Part shown: positions 29,285 to 37,887 of the stretch, one piece after another
Numbering within the stretch: the first letter of the stretch is position 1
Layout of the letters: every line of letters begins with the position of its first letter
Origin: Shewanella sp. MBTL60-007
GTDB taxonomy: Bacteria; Pseudomonadota; Gammaproteobacteria; Enterobacterales; Shewanellaceae
Length of the DNA stretch: 64,000 bases
Assembly: GCF_019654915.1 (NCBI RefSeq)
Contig: NZ_BPET01000009.1
Location: 1-64,000 of the forward strand
Direction: 5' to 3'
Position numbers and translations under genes: made by a program
The notes under the pieces: generated by a model
The model's database searches: none
Told to the model about the DNA's origin: nothing
What the model saw: only the letters and a program-made list of their open reading frames with translations

Positions 29285-29875
29285 ATGAATCAATCACCTA
29301 GCACAGGCCAAGTAGCAAAAAGTGCGTTAGAAGCCAAGGCGCAACAAATTGATGAATATGCCAAAATGCTGTCAGGTGTTCCTTACCAATGTCTAGATCC
29401 AGCCCTCAATCAGTTCTGGCATCAGCAGCAAATGCGTAACCAGAAAATGAATATTAACGGCCAAATCGATTATGAGTTACTGCCCCATATCGCTAAAAGC
29501 GCTGTCATTGTGCAACCTTTTAACGTGAGTTATGGCATCAATATCAAGCTAGGCGAAAAAGCCTTTATTAATGCCAACTCAACTTTGCACGACAATGCCC
29601 CGATTAATATAGGCTCGCAAACCATGCTTGGGCCAAACGTACAAATCTACACAGCAAGTCATCCATTGGATGCCGATGAACGCTGCCGAGGCATAGAAAC
29701 CGCCAAAGCCGTGACAATCGGTAACCGAGCTTGGATAGGCGGTGGCGCCATCATTTTACCCGGCGTCACCATTGGTGATGAAGCAGTGATAGCAGCAGGC
29801 TCAGTAGTCACTAAGGATGTTAGCGCAAGACAAGTGGTAGCAGGCAATCCTGCCAAAGTGATAAAAAGCCTATAG
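29285..29875 (+). CDS. Hexapeptide-repeat sugar O-acetyltransferase (Maa/LacA/NodL group)
   Basis: 196 residues. An N-terminal Maa-type helical cap ([25 protein letters not shown]) precedes a left-handed beta-helix built of hexapeptide repeats ([39 protein letters not shown]...), with the catalytic His in ASHPLD and the C-terminal [13 protein letters not shown] typical of the family. It acetylates sugars such as maltose or glucose with acetyl-CoA. GGAG lies 8 bases upstream of the ATG. It is alone; the true acceptor is unknown. Confidence 0.9.
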   Translation: MNQSPSTGQVAKSALEAKAQQIDEYAKMLSGVPYQCLDPALNQFWHQQQMRNQKMNINGQIDYELLPHIAKSAVIVQPFNVSYGINIKLGEKAFINANSTLHDNAPINIGSQTMLGPNVQIYTASHPLDADERCRGIETAKAVTIGNRAWIGGGAIILPGVTIGDEAVIAAGSVVTKDVSARQVVAGNPAKVIKSL

Positions 29876-30033
29876 TCGATGTCACTTTTAACTAAAGATT
29901 GCTCACTTTTTAGTTAAGGAAACCTTTTCTTACACATGAAAGGGGGAATATACAGATAAGTTTACGCACCAGACTTGTTCACAGCACATCAAAAACCTTA
30001 ACATGCGTATCTCAATGTAATTTATGCGTTCTC

Positions 30034-30051
30034 TATACCTGCCTAGGTATA
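30034..30051. promoter_or_regulatory. Inverted repeat upstream of the M13 peptidase
   Basis: TATACCT-N4-AGGTATA is a perfect 7-bp inverted repeat 92 bases before the start at 30143. It looks like an operator; the regulator is unidentified. No gene is seen in the rest of 29876-30142. Confidence 0.4.
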
Positions 30052-30142
30052 AAGTATAAATACGCCAATTGAACTTTAAGAAAAAACAACTCGCTCGACT
30101 CAAAAGCAAGAATAAATTGACGATATAGATTAAGGAAGAAAA

Positions 30143-32227
30143 ATGAAAAAAGTACTCGTTGGGGGCTTATGCGCTTCCCTTATCGTTGGCCTCAGTGCAT
30201 GTAACAGCGAACCGACTGACGTAAAACAGCCTGTCACAGATAAAACCGAAGCCGCCGTTGCCGTTGAAAAAGCACTGACTTCAGGTATCGACTTTGCTAA
30301 TTTCGACAAATCAGTTCGTCCACAAGATAACTTCTACTCTTATGTGAACGGCACTTGGATTAAAGACACGGTTATTCCAGGCGATCGCACCAGCACAGGT
30401 GCATTTTACGACCTACGTGAAAAATCACGAGACGATGTTAAAGCCATTATCGAAGAAGTAGCAGCCACCCCCAACTTAAAAACCGGAACCGATGAGCAGA
30501 AGGTGGCCGACCTATACAACTCATTCATGGATGTTGACACCCTCAACAAATTGGGTGTAACGCCGATCCAGAGCGAACTCGAACGTGTTAATGCGATTAA
30601 CTCTAAAGATGAACTAGTGACTTACTTCGCTCGCAGCCAAATTATCGGCAGCGGCACGCCTATGGCGTTTTACATCAATGTCGATGCCAAAGACTCAAGC
30701 CGCTATGCAACCCATATCTGGCAATACGGCCTTAGCCTGCCTGAAAAAGACTACTACCTGAACCAAGATGAGCGCTTCGTTAATATTCGTAAGGCCTATG
30801 TTGAGCACATCGAAAAGATGTACACCTTAGCAGGCCTGCCGAATCCAAAAGCCAGCGCAGAGGCGATTCTGGCATTGGAAACTGAGATAGCTAAAAAGCA
30901 CTGGGACGTAGTGGAAACTCGCGACAGCACTAAAACTTACAATAAGTACCAAGTAAAAGATTTACCGACACTGGCACCAGACATTAACTGGGCTGGTTAC
31001 TTAGCCGCCCTCGATGCCGACAAGCAAGCCGACATCATCATCAACCAACCTAGCTATATTCAAGGGCTCAACGAGGTCATAAAAGATACCGACCTTGCGA
31101 CTTGGAAAACCTATATGCAGTGGCAAGTCCTTACCCATGCAGCAGGCAGCTTGAGCGAAGCTCTGGATACCGAAAACTTCGAGTTTTTTGCCAAGACACT
31201 AAACGGCCAACAAGAGCAGCAGCCACGTTGGAAGCGCGGCGTATCAACGGTAAACGGACTCTTGGGTGAAGTTGTTGGTAAGGTGTACGTTAAACGTCAC
31301 TTCAAGCCTGAAGCAAAAGAGCGCATGCAGGTACTGGTTGAAAACCTACGTGGTGCCTATGGCGATAGTATCGACTCACTGGAGTGGATGAGCGCAGACA
31401 CTAAAGTCGCGGCCAAAGATAAGCTTGCCAAGTTTGATCCAAAGATTGGTTATCCTGATCGCTGGGAAGACTACAGCAAACTCACCATCAAAGCCGATGA
31501 CCTATATGGTAACAACCTACGCGCAAGCGAACTGAGCCATGCAAAAGAGTTGGAAAAACTCGGTAGCCCAATCCGTAAGTGGGAGTGGCACATGACGCCA
31601 CAGACCGTGAACGCGTACTACAACCCAACTATGAATGAGATCGTGTTCCCTGCAGCAATTTTACAGCCACCATTCTTTAATATGGCTGCTGACGATGCCG
31701 TAAACTATGGCGGCATTGGTGCGGTAATCGGCCACGAAATGGGCCATGGTTTTGACGACCAAGGCGCGAAGTTTGATGGCGAAGGTAACATGCGTGACTG
31801 GTGGACCGAACAAGACTTAACTGAGTTTGCCGCACGTGGTAAGGCATTAGTCGACCAATACAACGACTACGCCGTATTTGATGACCTCAACGTAAACGGT
31901 GAGCTAACTCTTGGCGAAAACATTGGCGACCTTTCTGGTGTCACTATTGCCTACCGTGCGTATAAGAAGTCACTTAACGGTAAAGAGGCGCCAGTTATCG
32001 ACGGCCTAACGGGCGATCAACGTTTCTTCATCGGATTCACTCAGATCTGGCGTGCAAAGATCAAGGAAGAGTCTATGCGTAACCGCGTAGCTACCGATCC
32101 ACACTCTCCTGCTGAGTTCCGTGCAGTTGGTGCGTTATCAAACATGCCTGAGTTTTACAGCACTTACGATGTTAAACCTGGCGATGCCATGTACATCGCA
32201 CCAGAGAAGCGCGTAAAGATCTGGTAA
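30143..32227 (+). CDS. M13-family zinc metallopeptidase (PepO/neprilysin type), lipoprotein
   Basis: 694 residues. A lipoprotein signal ends in lipobox LSAC (LCASLIVGLSAC), so it is predicted membrane-anchored facing the periplasm or outside. The large helical N-terminal domain begins VRPQDNFYSYVNGTWIK, a classic M13 opening. The catalytic domain has zinc motif HEMGH (His531, Glu532, His535), upstream NAYYNPTMNEIVFPAAILQPPFF, downstream GENIGDLSG supplying the third ligand Glu, and the C-terminal VxxxPEF-type MPEFYSTYDVKPGDAM. M13 enzymes cleave small peptides. The gene is monocistronic and is followed by CTAGG-element copy A and then a strong terminator. Confidence 0.95.
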   Translation: MKKVLVGGLCASLIVGLSACNSEPTDVKQPVTDKTEAAVAVEKALTSGIDFANFDKSVRPQDNFYSYVNGTWIKDTVIPGDRTSTGAFYDLREKSRDDVKAIIEEVAATPNLKTGTDEQKVADLYNSFMDVDTLNKLGVTPIQSELERVNAINSKDELVTYFARSQIIGSGTPMAFYINVDAKDSSRYATHIWQYGLSLPEKDYYLNQDERFVNIRKAYVEHIEKMYTLAGLPNPKASAEAILALETEIAKKHWDVVETRDSTKTYNKYQVKDLPTLAPDINWAGYLAALDADKQADIIINQPSYIQGLNEVIKDTDLATWKTYMQWQVLTHAAGSLSEALDTENFEFFAKTLNGQQEQQPRWKRGVSTVNGLLGEVVGKVYVKRHFKPEAKERMQVLVENLRGAYGDSIDSLEWMSADTKVAAKDKLAKFDPKIGYPDRWEDYSKLTIKADDLYGNNLRASELSHAKELEKLGSPIRKWEWHMTPQTVNAYYNPTMNEIVFPAAILQPPFFNMAADDAVNYGGIGAVIGHEMGHGFDDQGAKFDGEGNMRDWWTEQDLTEFAARGKALVDQYNDYAVFDDLNVNGELTLGENIGDLSGVTIAYRAYKKSLNGKEAPVIDGLTGDQRFFIGFTQIWRAKIKEESMRNRVATDPHSPAEFRAVGALSNMPEFYSTYDVKPGDAMYIAPEKRVKIW

Positions 32228-32235
32228 TCAAACGT

Positions 32236-32438
32236 TAGGCCCTAGGTTCTAGGTTCTAGGTTCTAGGAAATGCAAAAAGCAAAGACGATTAAAGCCGAGA
32301 CGGGAAAAGCCGGAAAGCTGTGTTTGTTGTAGGTCGGACTTTAGTCCGTCACGCTTTTGGTTTTCCTAGCAGGGCGCAGCCCGTCCTCGCAGCGTAGCGC
32401 CCTAGTACCTAGTACCTAGTTCCTAGTTCCTAGTTCCT
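32236..32438 (+). repeat. CTAGG-unit intergenic element, copy A
   Basis: The left edge has three perfect 7-bp CTAGGTT units plus CTAGG (32242-32267). The right edge has five 7-bp units, CTAGTAC x2 and CTAGTTC x3 (32402-32436). The edges approximate inverted repeats of each other (CTAGGTT against CTAGGAA). The core holds GGAC-TTTA-GTCC (about 32336-32347), GGGC-GCA-GCCC and GCGTAGCGC, preceded by a conserved GACGATTAAAGCCGAGACGG block. No coding potential is seen. Together with the terminator at 32454 it fills the 383-base gap after the M13 peptidase. Confidence 0.8.
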
Positions 32439-32453
32439 TAAAATTAAAAATCT

Positions 32454-32491
32454 AAAAAGCCGTTGATGTCTCATTTCATCAACGGCTTTTT
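32454..32491 (+). terminator. Strong terminator downstream of the M13 peptidase
   Basis: The stem AAAAAGCCGTTGATG / CATCAACGGCTTTTT with a short loop is followed by Ts. Copy A lies between the peptidase stop and this terminator, so it is probably transcribed. Confidence 0.85.
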
Positions 32492-32610
32492 GTTTATTAC
32501 AGCCCTTCGCGCACTACAGCTCACACTATGAACAAATGTTAATTTGTCATTCAGCCTAGCTTAAGCATTTCCCAGTTAGATTACAGTCACAGCCACAAAC
32601 TAGGACTGCT

Positions 32611-33396
32611 ATGAACCGGATATTACGGACATTTTTCATTTTCTTACTGTTACTGTCGACCCGTTCAGCCTTTGCCCATAATGTCGATCATGGACAAAGC
32701 AATACTAAGAATAACGGCAGTTACGCCGCCAAACAGGCCTTCTCCAAAAATCTCGATGGCCTGACAGCCATTCAGTCTATGCAATATCAGGTGCCGAGAC
32801 AGACCAGTGCCGATCTCGATACTCTCTATAGCCAAGCCAACGATGCACAACAAGAGTTAGCCGAGCTGCTAAGCAGGATCACAGCCCAGTCTCATACTCA
32901 ATCTGTATTAGCCGACATTAAGAGTCGTGAAAGAGCGCAGGCTAAAGTGCAGAATAAACTTGATAATGATGCCAGCCAACTGACCGACATCGTCAGAGCC
33001 AGTATCGTTAGCCACGATATTCACAACTTGATGCAGGCCTTTGCCTTGCTTAAGTCTGACAGCGAATTGATCCAAGTTAAGAACCGCTTTGCCGCCCCCA
33101 AAGAATCGGGATATCGCGATCTAAACCTTTTGGTCAAACTACCTCAATCACAGATGATCGCCGAAGTGCAGTTGCACCTTGCCGATATCGCCGAGATTAA
33201 AAGTGGCGCCGAACACCAAGTGTATGAACAGGTACAAACGATTCAGGCCTCAGCGATGCAGGAACAACGAGACTTAAGCGACATTGAAACAGCTAAAATC
33301 ACTCGGCTCCGCCAAGAGTCCCATAAGCTGTACCACAAAGCGTGGCTAAAATATAAACGCAGTGATCAAGAAAATACTTTTAGCGCCGTAGCTTAA
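32611..33396 (+). CDS. Periplasmic alpha-helical hypothetical protein
   Basis: 261 residues with a clear signal peptide (MNRILRTFFIFLLLLSTRSAFA|HN). The mature part is Gln/Ala/Lys-rich and almost entirely helical, with heptad-like stretches (DAQQELAELLSRITAQ, ERAQAKVQNKLDNDASQL, QRDLSDIETAKITRLRQESHKLYHKAW) suggesting a coiled coil. I do not recognise the family and see no catalytic motif. It is a single gene between terminators at 32454 and 33415. It is probably a periplasmic structural or accessory protein, but no function can be assigned. Confidence 0.75.
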   Translation: MNRILRTFFIFLLLLSTRSAFAHNVDHGQSNTKNNGSYAAKQAFSKNLDGLTAIQSMQYQVPRQTSADLDTLYSQANDAQQELAELLSRITAQSHTQSVLADIKSRERAQAKVQNKLDNDASQLTDIVRASIVSHDIHNLMQAFALLKSDSELIQVKNRFAAPKESGYRDLNLLVKLPQSQMIAEVQLHLADIAEIKSGAEHQVYEQVQTIQASAMQEQRDLSDIETAKITRLRQESHKLYHKAWLKYKRSDQENTFSAVA

Positions 33397-33414
33397 TACA
33401 GACAAAGCATGTTT

Positions 33415-33443
33415 AAAGGACCCATTTTATTGGGTCCTTTTTT
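33415..33443 (+). terminator. Terminator after the periplasmic helical protein
   Basis: The stem AAAGGACCCA / TGGGTCCTTT is followed by Ts, 18 bases after the stop. It argues against starting the next gene at 33409. Confidence 0.85.
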
Positions 33444-33546
33444 ATTACGACTTTTTACCTCATACCACCACAAAGCCTTTTGTGACTTAAGCAATAATTG
33501 TCTATACTCCCGCCCAATAGTCTATATAGCCAGATCCAGCCAAATT

Positions 33547-33951
33547 ATGAATGATGTCATTGAGCAACTCCAAGAAATGAGCGAGACGGTTCCAGTACCG
33601 TTAGAGCTAGCAACCTTTGAACAAATTGTTGAAGTGGAAGAGGAGATCCTTATTCCGCTACCTATGGAGCTCAAAGAATACTTACTTTACGCCAGTGATG
33701 TTATTTGTGGCAGCCTTGAGCCTGTGACCGCCAGCGATCCTAACTCGCATACCTATCTACCAGAGGTAGCGGCCTATGCTTGGTCAATTGGCCTGCCACG
33801 TGAGTTCATTCCAATCTGTCAGCAAGGCGATAGCTTTTTCTTCATTAGCCAAGAAGGTCAAATTCAGCTTTGGCAAGATGATGAGATCTACGAGGATGAC
33901 TCATGGGAGTCTTTCTGGGATTGGGCTGAAGATGTGTGGATGCGCAGCTAA
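33547..33951 (+). CDS. SMI1/KNR4-like (SUKH-type) protein
   Basis: 134 residues from the ATG at 33547; the frame extends up to 33409 but that part overlaps a terminator. The fold signature is LATFEQIVEVEEEILIPLPMELKEYLLYASDV near the N-terminus, then LPREFIPICQQGDSFFFISQEGQIQLWQDDE, and a Trp-rich acidic end SWESFWDWAEDVW. SUKH domains occur as immunity proteins against polymorphic toxins but also in housekeeping roles. No toxin gene is adjacent, so an immunity role is not supported here. Forty-odd bases separate it from the Aca2/YdiL-like gene on the same strand. Confidence 0.75.
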   Translation: MNDVIEQLQEMSETVPVPLELATFEQIVEVEEEILIPLPMELKEYLLYASDVICGSLEPVTASDPNSHTYLPEVAAYAWSIGLPREFIPICQQGDSFFFISQEGQIQLWQDDEIYEDDSWESFWDWAEDVWMRS

Positions 33952-34003
33952 TACCTTAGGTATAAGCACACGCCGTCACAACAAAATTTACTAAGGAAAT
34001 ATC

Positions 34004-34504
34004 ATGTCTAAAGAACTTGGTTTGAATGCCATTGAAATGCAGTACCTTCGTCACTCATTGGCGTTAACCACAGCCCAAGTTGCCGAAATTGGTAAAGTGA
34101 GCGAAGCCGATGTTATCGCTTGGGAAGCAGGCGAGAAGCCAGCGCACATGCCAGTACAGAAGAAACTACTTGAGATCGATGAAGCGATTGAGATGCAGGT
34201 ACTAAACACTTGTGATGGCATCGAAGAGCTATTTAAAACTGAACCAAAGCGCACTCTTAGCTTTGTAGTTTACCCAACTCAAGCGCTATACGCTCAGTAC
34301 AATCCAGAGTTTCTAGGCACACTGCCACTAGCAGAGCTTTATAACGTTTCAGCATACCGCATCAAGAAAGAGTGTAAGCTAATGCTTGAGGTTGACGTGG
34401 TACTGGTCGCGCTAGACTCTGAATCTTACAAAGCATTCCGCGAAAAAGAGGGCTTGAAAGAGAGCCGCGAAAACCGCGCGAAATGGGCTAAAGCCCAGTT
34501 ATAA
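34004..34504 (+). CDS. Aca2/YdiL-like helix-turn-helix protein (DUF1870/DUF4447 type)
   Basis: 166 residues. The N-terminal helix-turn-helix ([40 protein letters not shown], about 5-45) closely follows the YdiL/Aca2 pattern. The C-terminal part ([23 protein letters not shown] to [27 protein letters not shown]) looks like an effector or dimer domain. Aca2 proteins repress anti-CRISPR operons in phages, but related proteins are chromosomal housekeeping genes in Shewanella; no anti-CRISPR or phage gene is near. It has a good AAGGAA ribosome-binding site and may be co-transcribed with the SUKH gene. Function not assigned. Confidence 0.72.
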   Translation: MSKELGLNAIEMQYLRHSLALTTAQVAEIGKVSEADVIAWEAGEKPAHMPVQKKLLEIDEAIEMQVLNTCDGIEELFKTEPKRTLSFVVYPTQALYAQYNPEFLGTLPLAELYNVSAYRIKKECKLMLEVDVVLVALDSESYKAFREKEGLKESRENRAKWAKAQL

Positions 34505-34507
34505 GTT

Positions 34508-34782
34508 CTAGATCCTAGATCCTAGCCCCTAGGTTCTAGGCTCTAGGAAAGGCAAAGAAAGGGCCTAGGTCCTTCTTTTAAAGCTAAGACGGTAAGAGCC
34601 GAACGGCCTACGGCCTTACGAACGTGACTAGGTCACTATAGAACGCTGCGCTTACGGAAAATAACGGAAAAGCGGCTCTATTGTTGTAGGTCGGGCTTTA
34701 GCCCGTCACGCTGTTGCTTTTCCTCGCAGGGCGAAGCCCGCCCTCGAAGCGAAGCGCTCTAGCATCTAGAACCTAGCTCCTG
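34508..34782 (+). repeat. CTAGG-unit intergenic element, copy B
   Basis: The left edge has five 7-bp units (CTAGATC, CTAGATC, CTAGCCC, CTAGGTT, CTAGGCT) then CTAGG (34508-34547). The right edge has three units, CTAGCAT, CTAGAAC, CTAGCTC (34759-34779). The core carries TTGTTGTAGGTCGGGCTTTA with its GGGC-TTTA-GCCC hairpin, then GGGC-GAA-GCCC and GAAGCGAAGCGC. It is longer than copy A because of an extra segment (about 34555-34670) with its own small hairpins. It fills the whole gap between the Aca2-like gene and gst. Confidence 0.8.
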
Positions 34783-34784
34783 TA

Positions 34785-35408
34785 TTAAGCCGCCCCCGCT
34801 TCCTCTTTAGCAAGGCCCCTAGCCATGGCTGGCCGAGCGGTAATTCGATCGCGGTAAGCCGTCAGTTTTGGTGGAATATCTTGCTCAAATCGTGTTGCCC
34901 ACAGCAAGGTGTGCCCCAGTAAAATATCAGCAATAGTCAGTTCATCACCGAGCAAAAACTCACTGTCGGGTAACCATTGCTCCGCTATCGCGGCAGCTTT
35001 ATCAAATTCCCACTTAGCCACCGATAACATCTCAGGCAGACGCTGCTCCTCTGGCAAGGCAAATTTATGTTTACCTATGCTCCACAGCGGCTGCTCAAGC
35101 TCACAGGTGATGAAGCTGACCCACTTATGATGCAGTGCCGACTCATGACTTCCCACCTTTGGCAATAGCTTACCTGCGCCATATTTCTCGGCGAGATATA
35201 ACACTATGGCTGCAGACTCAGTAATGGCAAAACCATCCTCCACTAGTGCAGGCACCTTGCCACAAGGGTTAACCGCTAAAAACGCAGGATCTCGTCCATC
35301 ACCCTTCGCAAAATTGATATAGCGATATTGCCAATCGAGTCCAAGCTCTTCTAAAGTCCATGACACTCGCAATGAGCGACTGCGAGGGATCCCAAATAAT
35401 GTAATCAT
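34785..35408 (-). CDS. Glutathione S-transferase family protein
   Basis: 207 residues. The N-terminal thioredoxin-like domain (MITLFGIPRSRSLRVSWTLEELGLDW) contains the GSH-site pattern GKVPALVEDGFAITESAAIVLYLAEKYG, with the cis-Pro in VPAL and ESAAI. An all-helical C-terminal domain follows (FLLGDELTIADILLGHTLLWA, the N-capping box region). It conjugates glutathione to electrophiles or acts as a peroxidase. The gene is monocistronic, and copy B of the CTAGG element begins right after its stop. Confidence 0.9.
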   Translation of the reverse strand: MITLFGIPRSRSLRVSWTLEELGLDWQYRYINFAKGDGRDPAFLAVNPCGKVPALVEDGFAITESAAIVLYLAEKYGAGKLLPKVGSHESALHHKWVSFITCELEQPLWSIGKHKFALPEEQRLPEMLSVAKWEFDKAAAIAEQWLPDSEFLLGDELTIADILLGHTLLWATRFEQDIPPKLTAYRDRITARPAMARGLAKEEAGAA

Positions 35409-35919
35409 CTGACGCTTCCTTACTTAACATGAATTAGCTAACCCCATAAGCTACTGTGAAGAGCCAACAATTAAAAGCATCACATTGTTTCAAAACATAA
35501 CGCTTTCAAGCAGGCTTCCTTTTCCATCGCCTGCAACTCTCTATCTCAGCGATTGTCCGATTTCAGCTATATTTCCCAATAGGCCGCCGCTTCACTCATC
35601 GCTATATTGACAATATCAGCACTAAAATCACCGCGAGGCCAACAATGAACACTAGGCGGCTCCTGTATTAACTAGCATATAGATTTTTTAAAGTGCTAGT
35701 TATCCCGCTTGAATTTGTTATGATTATCGCCTCATGATGACAATGATTATTACTTGGCTTAACAATAAGTTGATGCTCAGCACAGCACTCTTGTCGGCAG
35801 GCGAGTATGGTAGCGCCATAAGGGCCTGTAGTGGTTAGGAATAACTAACCTAATGAGTTTTACCACGCTCTTTACCTATTGGATGCGAAAAAATAACGTA
35901 AACGGACACCTAGATCTCA
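35409..35919. other. Gene-free interval with possible Fur box
   Basis: 511 bases with no convincing gene. TGACAATGATTATTA at 35738-35752 matches the Fur 7-1-7 pattern (TGATAAT-N-ATTATCA) at 12 of 14 informative positions. GGTTAG-N6-CTAACC (35833-35850) is a perfect inverted repeat 70 bases before the serine hydrolase start. A 34-codon ORF starting near 35733 has no ribosome-binding site and is not called. Confidence 0.4.
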
Positions 35920-37095
35920 ATGCACCTAATAACAAAAACGCTTATAGGCTCAGTCGTTGTTGGCTGTTGCCTTTGGGCTGCAAACAAAGCCAGTGCTAAT
36001 AGGGTCGCAAACAGTGACATAGCCAAACAGCTTCCCACCATTATCAATCAAGCTAAGCGCCCCTTTAGTGGCGTGGTAATGGTTAAGCAAGATAACCAAC
36101 CTGTGTTTGCTTATATCTCAGGCAACAATATTGACAAAAACTCCAGCTTTTTAATTGGGTCACTGTCAAAACAAGTGACCGCTACCCTTATCTTGAGAGC
36201 CGTCGATGAAGGCCTAATCGATTTAGATAAAAGTGTGAGTCATTACTTACTAAAAGATGGCAATAAACCCCGTGCTTATGTGCCACCAAGCGTGACCGTA
36301 TCGCAATTGCTGAGCCACACCTCAGGTTTAGTCAAAATGGGCGAAACGCCACTTTTTAAACCTGGCAGTCAATTTCAATATTCAAATTATGGCTATGCGC
36401 TACTCGGTGACATACTCGAAGTGGTTTACCAACTCCCCATTGACGAGCAAGTTAAGCGATTAAACCAACAAAATCAGCTCGATGGTTTATATGCGCAAAC
36501 AGGCAACATAGCGAGTATCAAATCAGCCCATAACAATTTCATCCTAGGCAATACCGAAACCTTAGTCCAAGACTCTGAAGGTCACAATCAATCACACCTA
36601 AGTCCTGTGGAGCTCAGCATTGATAAATCTATGATCGCGTTTGGCGGTATGGCTGCATCGGTTGAAGCTTATGGCCGCTTTCAAGATTCGCTCTATAACG
36701 GCAAGCTATTAACCCCTAAGAGTTTAAGCTTAATGATCTCACCACATGCCACCCGTGAACATAGGTGGGGAGCATTAGAATATGGCTATGGCACGCAGAT
36801 CAGCCGAGATGAACAATTAGTTGAATACAGCCACAGTGGCTACCTACCCGGTTACGTGAGCCTAGCGGCATATTATCCAAAGTCTAAAGTCAGCTTAGTG
36901 ATTTTAGAAAATACCTCTTGGGATCTTAGCGACCGCGAACGCACATTTGGACTGCATGACGCCATACGCAGCAGTATTCGCAGCAGACTGATTGCGCTCG
37001 AAGACCGCCCTGTAGCTAAGTTATATCAGGCTGGAGTCAGCGCCGTAGAGAGTGCAATGGCACCGACTAATGCGGTATCTAAGGTAACAGAGTAA
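35920..37095 (+). CDS. Serine beta-lactamase-like hydrolase (class C / esterase fold), exported
   Basis: 391 residues with an N-terminal hydrophobic segment (MHLITKTLIGSVVVGCCLWAANKASA) that is a signal peptide or anchor. The active-site pattern of the family is present: Ser81-x-x-Lys84 (GSLSKQ), Tyr154-x-Asn156 (QYSNYGYALLGDIL), and a late HSGYLPGYVS in the KTG position (H-S/T-G). The group includes class C beta-lactamases, D-aminopeptidases and esterases; the HSG variant and isolated setting favour a peptidase or esterase over a resistance enzyme. The ribosome-binding site is poor. It is followed by yehS about 85 bases downstream. Confidence 0.85.
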   Translation: MHLITKTLIGSVVVGCCLWAANKASANRVANSDIAKQLPTIINQAKRPFSGVVMVKQDNQPVFAYISGNNIDKNSSFLIGSLSKQVTATLILRAVDEGLIDLDKSVSHYLLKDGNKPRAYVPPSVTVSQLLSHTSGLVKMGETPLFKPGSQFQYSNYGYALLGDILEVVYQLPIDEQVKRLNQQNQLDGLYAQTGNIASIKSAHNNFILGNTETLVQDSEGHNQSHLSPVELSIDKSMIAFGGMAASVEAYGRFQDSLYNGKLLTPKSLSLMISPHATREHRWGALEYGYGTQISRDEQLVEYSHSGYLPGYVSLAAYYPKSKVSLVILENTSWDLSDRERTFGLHDAIRSSIRSRLIALEDRPVAKLYQAGVSAVESAMAPTNAVSKVTE

Positions 37096-37180
37096 TTACT
37101 ACTCAAACGCTAACTTCTGCTATAATCGCTTTCGATGATCGCGCAGCCGCGCGGTCCTATAGTTAGAAGAAATCAAACTC

Positions 37181-37654
37181 ATGATTAACAATGATATTTT
37201 ACGTAAAGTTCGCTATATCCTCGACTTAAGCAACGCAAAAATGATCCGCATTTTTGCTAAAACTAAGCACGAAGTGACTCAAGAGCAGATCATCAACATG
37301 CTAAAGAAAGAGCATGAAGAAGGTTACGCACCGCTTAACGACAAAAATATGTGTCGTTTCTTGGACGGTCTAGTGATCTACAAGCGCGGCCTAAAGCCAG
37401 GCGCAGAAGCGCCAGAGCCACTATCTCAACTGACCAACAACCTTATCTTCAAGAAGCTAAGGGTGGCATTTGAGTTACGCGAAGAAGATATTATTGAGGC
37501 GTTAGAGCTTGCTGAGTTCAACATGAGCAAGTCTGAGCTAGGCGCACTATTTAGAAAACCTGGCCATAAGCATTACAAGCCTTGTGGCGACCAAGTTCTA
37601 CGTAACTTCCTGATGGGTTTGTCAATTAAGCACCGTCCAGAAAACGCGAACTAA
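37181..37654 (+). CDS. yehS: YehS family protein (DUF1456)
   Basis: 157 residues made of two copies of the ~68-residue DUF1456 helical repeat: NDILRKVRYILDLSNAKMIRIF...MCRFLDGLVIYKRG and NNLIFKKLRVAFELREEDIIEAL...LRNFLMGLSIKHR. This matches E. coli YehS in length and pattern. The function is unknown; it is a small soluble cytosolic protein. A strong terminator follows immediately, then two tandem CTAGG elements. Confidence 0.88.
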   Translation: MINNDILRKVRYILDLSNAKMIRIFAKTKHEVTQEQIINMLKKEHEEGYAPLNDKNMCRFLDGLVIYKRGLKPGAEAPEPLSQLTNNLIFKKLRVAFELREEDIIEALELAEFNMSKSELGALFRKPGHKHYKPCGDQVLRNFLMGLSIKHRPENAN

Positions 37655-37682
37655 CTCTCACCCGCATTTTATATGTAAGTGA

Positions 37683-37713
37683 TAAAAGCACTGCCAATGG
37701 CGGTGCTTTTTTT
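37683..37713 (+). terminator. yehS terminator
   Basis: The stem AAAAGCACTGCC / GGCGGTGCTTTT is followed by a T tract, 29 bases after the stop. Confidence 0.9.
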
Positions 37714-37730
37714 AAAAGAAGGTGCTAGGT

Positions 37731-37887
37731 CAAAAAGAGGGCTCTAGATTCTAGGGCGCTACGCTTCTAGGACGGCCTGCTTGTGCAGAGAGGCCCTGCT
37801 AAGAAAAGCAAAAGCATGACGGGCTACTACAAACACCACTTCTTCCTGCTTTTAACCGGCTTTAATCGTCTTGGCTTTAAAAGAAGC
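37731..37887 (-). repeat. CTAGG-unit intergenic element, copy C1 (degraded)
   Basis: This copy is in the opposite orientation to A and B. Visible parts are CTAG units (CTAGATT, CTAGGGC at ~37744-37757), GCGCTACGCTTC, AAGAAAAGCAAAAGCATGAC and GGCTTTAATCGTCTTGGCTT. Compared with C2, the AAGCCCGACCT half of the main hairpin is deleted, leaving GACGGGCTACTACAAAC, so the hairpin is broken. It sits beyond the yehS terminator, directly next to C2. Confidence 0.7.

Noticed and set aside
33409..33546. N-terminal extension of the SUKH-like gene
   Set aside because: It overlaps a clear terminator hairpin; the internal ATG at 33547 matches the domain start.
33547..34504. Toxin-immunity or anti-CRISPR locus
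   Set aside because: No toxin, phage or anti-CRISPR gene is nearby; only weak family resemblance supports it. Kept as a low-weight finding only.
35733..35840. 34-codon ORF upstream of the serine hydrolase
   Set aside because: No ribosome-binding site and no protein-like pattern; it covers a possible Fur box.
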